DNA from: Methanolinea sp.
GTDB lineage: Archaea; Halobacteriota; Methanomicrobia; Methanomicrobiales; Methanospirillaceae
DNA: 34,982 nucleotides
Assembly (NCBI GenBank): GCA_030019395.1
Contig: JASEES010000012.1
Location: 1-34,982 of the forward strand
Direction of reading: 5' to 3'
Shown: piece after piece, positions 8,034 to 14,907 of the stretch
Position numbering within the stretch: position 1 is the first letter of the stretch
Layout of the letters: each line of letters begins with the position of its first letter
Notes under the pieces: model-generated
The model's input: only the letters and a program-made list of their open reading frames with translations
What the model was told of the DNA's origin: nothing
Databases searched by the model: none
Made by a program: the position numbers and the translations under genes

Positions 8034-9326
8034 TCATTTCGGCCGCATGTATCCCCACTTCTCCAGAGCCCGTGCAAGCTCCCGGGAGGTTTTTGCCTTC
8101 TCGTCGAGGGATACACCCTCCTTCCAGGCCTCGATCGCCTGCATCGTGGCAACTGCCCCCGCCCGTGTCCCGTCGGGATGGCCATGGATGCCTCCGCTCA
8201 CGAGGAGCACGAGGTCACAGCCGTAGATACCGAGGACGTCCGGGACGAGTCCGGGGTGAAGCCCCCCGGAAGAGACCGGGAACGCGGTCTTTATCCTGCC
8301 CCAGTCCTGGTCGAGGAGGATATGGGGGACGGCCTTCACGTGCTGCTCCCGCAGGACGTTGGCGAGGAGGGCCACCTCTCTCTTTGTCCCGGAGAGCTTT
8401 CCCACCGCCGTCCCGGTATGGATCTGGGAAACACCGATCAGGCGCATCAGCTTGGCGAGGAACTGCATGGATATCCCGTGCTTCCTGTTCCGCGAGAAGG
8501 CGGCATGCATGGCCCGGTGCGCATGGATGGCAAGCCCAAGGTCCGAGCAGTAGTCCCGCATCGTCGCGACTGCCGCGGTCCCGGCGACGACAACGTCGAT
8601 CATCGCGTAGTTCCACCCGGACGCTGCAAGCAGGTCGGCCCGCTTCTTCATGGTCTCCGTGTCGGCCGTGATGTTGAGGAAAGCGGACTTCGTCTCCCCT
8701 GTCTCCTGCTCGGCCCGGTCACGCAAACGCGTCATCTCCCGAACCCTCTCGTCGAACCTGTTGAAGGACGTGGAGGTCAGGTTCTCGTCGTCCTTGGCAA
8801 AGTCAAACCCGCCCATCCATGTCTCGTACGCGACCTGTGCGTGTTCCTTCGCGGAAAAACCCACCTTCGGCTTCGGGACCGCCCCTGTCAGGGGCCTGCC
8901 GTGCACCTTCATCATCGTCCGGATACCCTCCATGCCAAAGTGCGGCCCGCGGAAGTGGGAGATGTACGCCTGCGGGAGGGTGACGTCGATGAGCCGGAGG
9001 TTCCGGAGCGCCTTCATCCCGAAGATGTTTCCCGCGATCCCGCTCAGCAGCTGGACGGCATTGCCCTCCTCCCAGAGATCGAGAGGGTAGGAGATCCATG
9101 CGTACTTCCCCTCAATTTCAAAAACGGTTGCCTGGAGGTCCCTCATCCGGTCCGGAAGCGAGGTCAGTGTCGTCCAGGTCCCTGTCGAGCTCTCGGACGC
9201 AATCCTGCCTGCGGCCTCTTCCCTGCTTATCCCTGCCGCCGGTTCGAAATAAAAAAGGGCAACGAGTTCGTTTTCTGCGGGTTCGTAGGACGTGTCCACG
9301 AAGTCCATGTACCAGTCGGTTGCCAT
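8034..9326 (-). CDS. rbcL: Ribulose-1,5-bisphosphate carboxylase, form III
   Basis: The 430-residue archaeal RuBisCO large subunit retains every recognised catalytic position. Lys152 and Lys154 (KPKVG) match Lys175 and Lys177 of the plant enzyme. The carbamylated lysine and metal ligands are Lys178, Asp180 and Glu181 (GGFDFAKDDEN). His268/His270/Arg271/His274 lie in HAHRAMH, loop-6 Lys310 in GTAVGKLSG, and Ser353 in SSGGLH. The enzyme fixes CO2 onto ribulose bisphosphate to give 3-phosphoglycerate. In archaea, form III enzymes serve AMP/nucleoside salvage; in some Methanomicrobiales they work with phosphoribulokinase in the reductive hexulose-phosphate route. Neither AMP phosphorylase, ribose-1,5-bisphosphate isomerase nor phosphoribulokinase is in this window. 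The neighbour upstream is hisD, across a structured spacer. Confidence 0.97.
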   Translation of the reverse strand: MATDWYMDFVDTSYEPAENELVALFYFEPAAGISREEAAGRIASESSTGTWTTLTSLPDRMRDLQATVFEIEGKYAWISYPLDLWEEGNAVQLLSGIAGNIFGMKALRNLRLIDVTLPQAYISHFRGPHFGMEGIRTMMKVHGRPLTGAVPKPKVGFSAKEHAQVAYETWMGGFDFAKDDENLTSTSFNRFDERVREMTRLRDRAEQETGETKSAFLNITADTETMKKRADLLAASGWNYAMIDVVVAGTAAVATMRDYCSDLGLAIHAHRAMHAAFSRNRKHGISMQFLAKLMRLIGVSQIHTGTAVGKLSGTKREVALLANVLREQHVKAVPHILLDQDWGRIKTAFPVSSGGLHPGLVPDVLGIYGCDLVLLVSGGIHGHPDGTRAGAVATMQAIEAWKEGVSLDEKAKTSRELARALEKWGYMRPK

Positions 9327-9329
9327 GTG

Positions 9330-9348
9330 CTTTCCCTGTACAGGAAAG
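9330..9348. promoter_or_regulatory. Imperfect palindrome at the RuBisCO transcription/translation start
   Basis: The plus strand reads CTTTCCCTGTACAGGAAAG. The arms match perfectly except for one extra C, around a GTAC centre. It sits 4-22 nt before the RuBisCO ATG, downstream of an AT-rich CCATTAAGAG element at about 9360-9370, where a repressor could block transcription. It could also be chance. Confidence 0.35.
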
Positions 9349-9406
9349 GGAGGGAATGTCTCTTAATGGAAATGGTGGAGGAGAGAGGAAAAGGCCCTTC
9401 GCTCAT

Positions 9407-9579
9407 CTGGTTGGGAGAGTGAAGAACCAGAGCGGGGGCGGCCCCGCCCCCGCACCCCCCACGGGGATAGTCCCGCCGCCCCCGAAGGGAGCCCCCGCAG
9501 CGGTTTCACGATGGGTGTCCCAAGAAGAGCGGAGTGCCAGACCGGCATGAAAAATGGCATGGTTCTGCCCGGGACACCC
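9407..9579. other. GC-rich spacer with five inverted repeats between hisD and RuBisCO
   Basis: Consecutive inverted repeats are: 9407-9412 with 9425-9430 (CTGGTT/AACCAG); 9432-9441 with 9444-9453 (GCGGGGGCGG/CCGCCCCCGC); 9462-9465 with 9472-9475; 9478-9483 with 9487-9492 (one G-U pair in the minus-strand RNA); and an outer pair 9513-9521 with 9571-9579 (GGGTGTCCC/GGGACACCC) enclosing smaller helices. No open frame with a start and ribosome site covers it. It lies after the hisD stop and before RuBisCO, both on the minus strand, so it could be a hisD 3' structure, a processed small RNA or a DNA element. No U-tract follows the strong hairpin, so it is not a classical terminator. Confidence 0.5.
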
Positions 9580-9622
9580 GGCCAGAGAAGGAAAATGGCG
9601 GAGCCGTTTCCATGGGAAAATA

Positions 9623-10873
9623 TCAGGTCCCCTTCCGCCTGATGCGGACCGACTCGGCATGGGCGTGGAGTCCTTCGGCGTCCGCGATCGTCTCCATGAT
9701 GTCTCCGATCGCCTCGAGGCCCTCCTTCCCGATGATCTGGACGGTGGATGTCTTGCAGAAGTGCCCCACGTTCAACCCCGAGTACATCTTCGCGTACCCT
9801 GCCGTGGGCAGGACGTGGTTTGTGCCCGACGCGTAGTCCCCGGCGGCGACCGGCGTATAGGGACCGACGAAGATGGACCCCGCATGCCTGACGGCAGAGA
9901 GGACCGGGAGCGGGTCGCTGACCTGGATGGAGAGGTGCTCGGGGGCGATCCGGTCCATCATGCGGACCGCTTCATCCATGTCGGGCGCGATCACGTACCC
10001 GGAATGGGCGAGTGCCTTTTCGATGATCTCCTTCCGCGGGGACCGGGCAAAGAGGCGTTCGACCTCCCTGCCGACCTTTTCTGCCATCGCCCCGTCGGTC
10101 GTCACGAGCACGCAGGCGGCGTCCGGGTCGTGCTCTGCCTGGGCGAGGATATCGATCGCGATGAAGGACGGGTTGGCGGTTGCGTCCGCGATGATGCCGA
10201 TCTCGCTTGGACCCGCCGGGAAGTCGATCTCCGCGTGTTCCCGGAGGAGCATCTTTGCTGCCGTCACGTACACGTTGCCCGGCCCGACGATCTTCTGGAC
10301 CGGGCGGATCGTCTCCGTCCCGAGTGCCATCGCCGCGACGGCCTGGGCTCCCCCGATCCGGTAGATCTCCTCCACGCCCGCGATGTCGAGCGCAACCAGG
10401 GTGAGCGGGAGGACTGGCGGCGGGCTGCAGGCGCACATCTCCGGGACTCCTGCCACCTTCGCAGGGACTGCGTTCATCAGGGCTGTGGAAGGATAGGCGG
10501 CCCGGCGGCCCGGGACGTACAGTCCCACGCGGTCGAGCGGGGTTGTCTTGACACCGAGCACGATACCCGGTTCGGTCTCCTCGAGCCAGAGGCTCCTCTC
10601 CTTCTGGAGCTCGTGGAACCGCGTGATCCGCGCCTCTGCCTCGATCAGGCTCTCGATCAGCCGGTCTTCGACCTCCTCGTAGGCCGCGTCGACCTCCTCG
10701 GGCATGACACGGACGGACGTGCACTCCGGTTCGTGCTTCTGTGCCATCCGGAGGAGGGCGGCATCCCCGCCTTTCCGGACTTCTTCGATGATCCGGGCGG
10801 CCGAGGCCTTCGCCTCGTCGAGGCTCGAACGCCGCTCCCTCTCCCACCGATCCACATCAAGCGGTCTGAACAT
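9623..10873 (-). CDS. hisD: Histidinol dehydrogenase
   Basis: The 416-residue enzyme oxidises L-histidinol to L-histidine in two NAD-dependent steps, the last stage of histidine synthesis. The family's signature FPAGPSE is at 218-224. The zinc ligands correspond to Gln245 and His248 (AQAEHDP), Asp346 (AAGDYASGTNHVLPT) and a C-terminal histidine (His405 or His403, in GLHAHAES). The catalytic pair Glu312-His313 lies in APEHLS. The length is normal. The start is the ATG at 10873 with AGGTG 8 nt upstream; the 15-residue in-frame extension is not conserved in the family. No other his gene is adjacent, so the pathway is dispersed in this genome. Confidence 0.96.
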   Translation of the reverse strand: MFRPLDVDRWERERRSSLDEAKASAARIIEEVRKGGDAALLRMAQKHEPECTSVRVMPEEVDAAYEEVEDRLIESLIEAEARITRFHELQKERSLWLEETEPGIVLGVKTTPLDRVGLYVPGRRAAYPSTALMNAVPAKVAGVPEMCACSPPPVLPLTLVALDIAGVEEIYRIGGAQAVAAMALGTETIRPVQKIVGPGNVYVTAAKMLLREHAEIDFPAGPSEIGIIADATANPSFIAIDILAQAEHDPDAACVLVTTDGAMAEKVGREVERLFARSPRKEIIEKALAHSGYVIAPDMDEAVRMMDRIAPEHLSIQVSDPLPVLSAVRHAGSIFVGPYTPVAAGDYASGTNHVLPTAGYAKMYSGLNVGHFCKTSTVQIIGKEGLEAIGDIMETIADAEGLHAHAESVRIRRKGT

Positions 10874-11029
10874 GCGGAACACCTGTTTCTCCCGGAAAGA
10901 GATTAAGGGTGGTGTCACGGGAGGAAACGGTGACCGGTACGGTTCAGGGGCAGAAAAGAGGATGCAGATGCATCGGAAGAGGGGAGAAAGGCGCGCAGGG
11001 CAAGGAAACGGTAGTTGCCTGATGATGAA

Positions 11030-11112
11030 TGCGAGTGGCAGGATTCGAACCTGCGAACTCCTGCGAGAACCGATCTTGAGTCGGTCACTTTTGGCCTCTC
11101 AGTCACACTCGC
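11030..11112 (-). tRNA. tRNA-Leu (anticodon CAA)
   Basis: An 83-nt class II tRNA folds on the minus strand. It has a 7-bp acceptor stem (GCGAGTG with CACTCGC), a short D-arm, and an anticodon arm ACCGA-CTCAAGA-TCGGT giving anticodon CAA. A long variable arm (CTC-GCAG-GAG) and a T-arm GCAGG-TTCGAAT-CCTGC follow, with discriminator base A. The long variable arm, discriminator A and anticodon CAA identify leucine (UUG codons). The 3' CCA is not encoded, and no intron interrupts the anticodon loop. Confidence 0.95.
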
Positions 11113-11398
11113 TCCTGTACAATAGGAAAGGATCAGGCAGCAGGATAAATCTTCACGATCCACCCGTCTCACCCGTGACTGGAAACGGTTTCAATGATAC
11201 GTATTTCGTTCCCCGGAAAAAGAAGGTGACCTTCATAAAACCCCGTGCGATTCCCACGGGCTCCTTGCCAGAGAGATGGCGTGCCCGAAATCGCTGCGGG
11301 GGTCAGGGAAAAAACTCCCGGGAACAGGTTAGGTCCAAAAATGATGTATCAGGGAGGGGGAAAGGGGCCCTGATGGAATGATTCCGGGGGGATTCCTG
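11113..11398. other. Intergenic region between tRNA-Leu and cheW
   Basis: This 286-bp region has no supported gene. It holds the tRNA promoter, probably in the AT-richer stretch at about 11115-11145. A 6-bp hairpin, CCCGTG (11242-11247) with CACGGG (11255-11260), stands near an A-tract that reads as T on the minus strand and could form part of the cheW 3' end. Confidence 0.4.
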
Positions 11399-11926
11399 TC
11401 AGCAAATCCCGGAGATATCCTCCAGCAGCTTCCTCACATCGATCCAGATTATCAGCTCGTTCTGGTCCCCGTCCTTGTCCCGGTCTCTCTTTTTGATGAT
11501 GCCGAGGATGGTCGCAGACGATCCCCCGTTAAGGAAGGTGTCCTGGTCACGGTCCACCTGGGCCGCCTCGAATGTCGAGACGGACGTCACGTCGTCGACG
11601 AGGATACCGATCTTTTTTCCCATGACCTTTTCATCGAGGACGATTATTCTCCTGTCCTCCTCGGGGATATCGGAGGTTTCAGTGATGCCAAGTTTCCCGC
11701 GGAGGTCGACGATTACCGTGATCTCTCCCCTCAGGTCGATAATCCCCCTGACCCAGGGGGGCGTGCTCGGGAGAGTCGTAATGGTGGTGTATTCCACGAC
11801 TTCGCGCACATCGAAGAGGTCTATTGCGAAATGCCGGTTCCCGAGGAAAAACTCGACGACCTGGATAGTATCGCCATGGGTCCTGTTATCCGGTGAAGAG
11901 TGAACGGGCACGCTGGACGGGGTCAT
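11399..11926 (-). CDS. cheW: Chemotaxis coupling protein CheW
   Basis: The 175-residue protein is a single CheW-like domain with two SH3-like lobes. The conserved core runs from QVVEFFLGNRHFAID through VREVVEY to the typical GIIDLRGEITVIVDLRGKLG stretch (about residues 61-80). It links chemoreceptors to the kinase CheA. A highly charged loop near the C-terminus (KKRDRDKDGDQNE, about 145-157) is longer than usual. It follows the receptor gene by 12 nt, with a GAGGGG ribosome site that begins at the receptor's stop codon, so the two are almost certainly one operon and probably work as a dedicated receptor-coupler pair. No cheA or other che gene is in the window. Confidence 0.93.
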   Translation of the reverse strand: MTPSSVPVHSSPDNRTHGDTIQVVEFFLGNRHFAIDLFDVREVVEYTTITTLPSTPPWVRGIIDLRGEITVIVDLRGKLGITETSDIPEEDRRIIVLDEKVMGKKIGILVDDVTSVSTFEAAQVDRDQDTFLNGGSSATILGIIKKRDRDKDGDQNELIIWIDVRKLLEDISGIC

Positions 11927-11938
11927 GGCCGATACCCC

Positions 11939-13414
11939 TCATTCGACCTTGAATCTCTTGTTTGCGGCCAGGGCTTCGACAGCAATGGTGTTCACCTTCT
12001 TGGCCATAGTTGAGATTTCATCCATGGAAGAGGTCGATTCTTCAACCGCGGCCGCAATGCCCGTTGCTTCCTTTGCGGTCTGATCGACAATCCTCGCCAC
12101 CTCGTTCACGGTCGCAGTGATTTCCTCGGTTGCTGCAGCCTGTTCTTCCGTGGCAGATGCCACCTCCTCGGCGCTCTTTGCCACGCGGTCTATGGATTCG
12201 GCAATCTTCATGAAGGCCTGGACAGTCTCTGTCACCATCTGGGATCCGGTCTCGACGACTGCTTTGGCCGCCTTCATTGCCTGCGTCGCATTGAGCGTCT
12301 CCTTGTTGAGGTTGTTGATCATCCCCTCGATCTTTTCGGCTGATTGACCCGATTCCTGGGCCAGAGCCTTGACCTCTGTCGCGACGACTGCAAAACCACG
12401 GCCGGCATCCCCGGCCCTCGCTGCCTCGATCGCGGCATTGAGTGCGAGGAGGTTTGTCTGGTTGGCAAGGTCCCTTATCAGGCTGACAATCTTGGTAATC
12501 TCGTTCATCTGGCGTTCGACCTTCGAGACGATCTCGGAGACCTGCGATGTCGAGGCCGCAATGTCGGCCATGCTTTTCTCGGTATCTCCCGCGAGCTGTG
12601 CACCCTTCCTCGAGAGATTGTTCGTTTCCCGCGACAGGCTGGAGACCGATTCCATCGAGGAGGCAATCTCCTCTATCGTGGCGCTCATGTCGCCCATCGC
12701 CTTGAGAACCTCTTCTATGTTCTGTGACGACTTCTCCGCGTTGGAACTGAGGGATGCAGTTTTCTCTGCGATGTAGTGGAGGCTCTTGACCGCATCGGCG
12801 ATGTCAGCGCTCGTCACTTCCGCTGCCCGCGTCAGCTCGTTCATCTTCCCGTTGACGTCGCGGATGTTGTTCTGGAGAGAGCTGATAATTCCGCGTACCG
12901 CATCCCGCAGAAGGATAATCTGCTCGTAAACATCCTTTGTATCCTCGTCAGGTGGCGTTATATCATACCGGAGCGTGAGGTCACCTTTCGCCATCAGGGC
13001 ATACATCTTCTGGAGCTCTTCGACCTCGCGTGCCATGTATTCCTGCTTTTTAATGATTTTTGTGATGTCGTTGTAGTTGATGTAAATATACTTGACATTC
13101 CCTTTTTCGTCGAGGAGCGGGATGTTCGTCCGCACAACGGTGTGGATTCCCGACGGAGTCTCCATTGTACTCTCCCCCACACTCACCCTGCCGGAAAGCG
13201 CGTCCAGGATGGAACCACCCGAATCCCTGATATACCGGATCATATTTTTATTCTTGATGTCGGAAAGCGGGAGCCCGATAAGGGTTTCCCTGCTGTACCC
13301 GAGCAGTCTGCAAAGCGGTTCATTAACAAGGATAATCTTCAGGTCCTTATCCAGGATACCATGTGGAATCGGGTTTTTCTCAAATATCTCGGCATATTCC
13401 TGAACTTCAAGCAT
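11939..13414 (-). CDS. Cytoplasmic PAS-domain methyl-accepting chemotaxis protein
   Basis: The 491-residue receptor has no transmembrane segment. An N-terminal PAS domain (about 5-130, with the NPIPHGILDKDLKIILVNE entry) is followed by a short HAMP-like linker (MAKGDLTLRYD) and a long coiled-coil signalling domain. The hairpin tip that contacts CheW and CheA is intact, including the hallmark QTNLLALNAAIEAARAG and GRGFAVVATEVKALA stretches. It should sense an intracellular cue through the PAS domain, possibly redox, oxygen or energy state; no cofactor-binding residue can be assigned. A GAGGGG site precedes the ATG, and a TATA-like box lies about 95 nt upstream. It is co-transcribed with cheW. 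Confidence 0.94.
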   Translation of the reverse strand: MLEVQEYAEIFEKNPIPHGILDKDLKIILVNEPLCRLLGYSRETLIGLPLSDIKNKNMIRYIRDSGGSILDALSGRVSVGESTMETPSGIHTVVRTNIPLLDEKGNVKYIYINYNDITKIIKKQEYMAREVEELQKMYALMAKGDLTLRYDITPPDEDTKDVYEQIILLRDAVRGIISSLQNNIRDVNGKMNELTRAAEVTSADIADAVKSLHYIAEKTASLSSNAEKSSQNIEEVLKAMGDMSATIEEIASSMESVSSLSRETNNLSRKGAQLAGDTEKSMADIAASTSQVSEIVSKVERQMNEITKIVSLIRDLANQTNLLALNAAIEAARAGDAGRGFAVVATEVKALAQESGQSAEKIEGMINNLNKETLNATQAMKAAKAVVETGSQMVTETVQAFMKIAESIDRVAKSAEEVASATEEQAAATEEITATVNEVARIVDQTAKEATGIAAAVEESTSSMDEISTMAKKVNTIAVEALAANKRFKVE

Positions 13415-13505
13415 TCATTTCCCCTCTGAAATTTATGCACCGGCGGCGTCTCTGCCCTAAGAGGAAAAGACCGTACCTGGTGATGCACGAGTTTACGTTT
13501 CAGGT

Positions 13506-13520
13506 AAAAATATTTAAATG
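13506..13520 (-). promoter_or_regulatory. TATA box of the receptor-cheW operon
   Basis: The minus strand reads CATTTAAATATTTTT, a strong archaeal TATA element in an otherwise GC-rich spacer. Transcription would start about 25 nt downstream, giving a leader of roughly 70 nt before the ATG at 13414. Confidence 0.6.
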
Positions 13521-13660
13521 TGGAGTTTGGATCCCCCCATTTAACGTCAAAAGGGCGGGTACCGCAGCAGGTGAAGGGTCCTTTTCTTCACCGGAAAATA
13601 CGGACTGCCCGGGAAGACCGGCCGGGGTAACCCGCAGGCCCGCCCCGGCAATGCCGGGAA

Positions 13661-14854
13661 TCACCCTGCACGGTCTTTCGTCAGCCCGGTGACCGTGCCT
13701 GCAATCTCTCCCACCGTCTCCACGAGGGCAGAGACCTCCTCCCCGGTTGTATAGCACCCAAGCGACGCCCGGACGGTTCCAGCGGGATGGAGGGACGCTG
13801 CCAGCGGCTGGGCACAGTGGAACCCGGACCGGACGCAGATGCCCCTCCGCCGGTCGAGTTCCGCGGCACATGCGTGGGGGCTCATTTCCGTGACGTTGAA
13901 GGAGATGACCGGCGAGCCCCGGGGGCTGTAGACTTTGACACCGGGCAGTGCGGAGAGCCCGTCGTGGGCCAGGCAGGCAAGCGTGGTCTCGTGCCGGTGG
14001 ATGTTATCCACGCCGAGTTCCATGACAAGCCCGATCGCTGCGCCAAGACCGATCACGCCCGGGATGTTCGGTGTCCCTGCCTCGAAACGGGCAGGCGGGG
14101 GAAGCAGGGAGAACCCGTCGAGCGTAACCTCCCCGACGATGCCGCCACCGAGGATGCATGGCGAGAGGAGGGAGAGGTCGGATGCATACAGGATTCCCGT
14201 TCCCTGGGGACCGAGGAGCCCCTTGTGCCCCGGGATGGCGACGAAGTCAAACTTCCCGGCGTCGAAGGGGATGTGCCCGGCGGACTGTGCAGCATCGAGG
14301 AGGACCGGGACGTCACGGTCGTGGGCCAGGTCTGCAACCTCCTCCACCGGCTGGACCGTCCCGAGGACGTTTGTCATGTGGGTGATCGCGACGAGGCGCG
14401 TCCTCTCCGTCAGGGCACCTCCAATTTCGGCGGGATCGACCCTTCCGCCATGGTTGGGGACAACCACGGTGCGGACGCCCCTCTTCTCCAGGTTCATCCA
14501 GGGCAGGAGGTTGGCATGGTGCTCGAGGGCTGTCGTGACGACCTCGTCGCCCCTCTCCCAGGACATCCCGTTCGCAACAAGGTTGATCGCCTCTGTCGTG
14601 TTCCGGACAAAGACGAGCGTGTCTGACGGAACACCCAGAAAACGGGCCAGCACGTCCCGGGTCCGCTCGTACTCCTCCGTCGTCCGGCGTGCCAGCCGGT
14701 GGGACCCCCTGCCGTGGTTTGCGGCATACTCGTAAAAATAAGCGCACATGGCCTCGACCGCCCTCCGCGGTGTCTGGCTGGTCGAGGCCGAGTCGAGGTA
14801 TATGCACCTTTCAAGGACCGGGAACTCCTCCCGCAGGCGTGCAAGATCGTACAT
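13661..14854 (-). CDS. Cysteine desulfurase, group II (SufS/Csd-like)
   Basis: The 397-residue PLP enzyme belongs to aminotransferase class V. The Schiff-base lysine is Lys211 (PGHKGLLGPQGTG). Asp187 (LLDAAQ) contacts the PLP ring nitrogen, EHHAN (111-115) supplies the stacking histidine, and the persulfide cysteine is Cys347 in RSGFHCAQP, the group II (SufS-type) context. It releases sulfur from cysteine as an enzyme-bound persulfide for Fe-S clusters or tRNA thiolation. A SufBC scaffold or SufU is not nearby. The ATG (14854) lacks a close ribosome site. It lies 53 nt after polC on the same strand, so read-through transcription is possible. Confidence 0.92.
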   Translation of the reverse strand: MYDLARLREEFPVLERCIYLDSASTSQTPRRAVEAMCAYFYEYAANHGRGSHRLARRTTEEYERTRDVLARFLGVPSDTLVFVRNTTEAINLVANGMSWERGDEVVTTALEHHANLLPWMNLEKRGVRTVVVPNHGGRVDPAEIGGALTERTRLVAITHMTNVLGTVQPVEEVADLAHDRDVPVLLDAAQSAGHIPFDAGKFDFVAIPGHKGLLGPQGTGILYASDLSLLSPCILGGGIVGEVTLDGFSLLPPPARFEAGTPNIPGVIGLGAAIGLVMELGVDNIHRHETTLACLAHDGLSALPGVKVYSPRGSPVISFNVTEMSPHACAAELDRRRGICVRSGFHCAQPLAASLHPAGTVRASLGCYTTGEEVSALVETVGEIAGTVTGLTKDRAG

Positions 14855-14907
14855 CGGGAGGAATTATCGTCCTGTCTGACCTTGAGAATTGCCGTTTGGA
14901 CGCAGGG

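Noticed and set aside
9432-9453. Strong GC hairpin read as an intrinsic terminator
   Set aside because: No U-tract follows on either strand, and archaeal termination relies mainly on U-runs.
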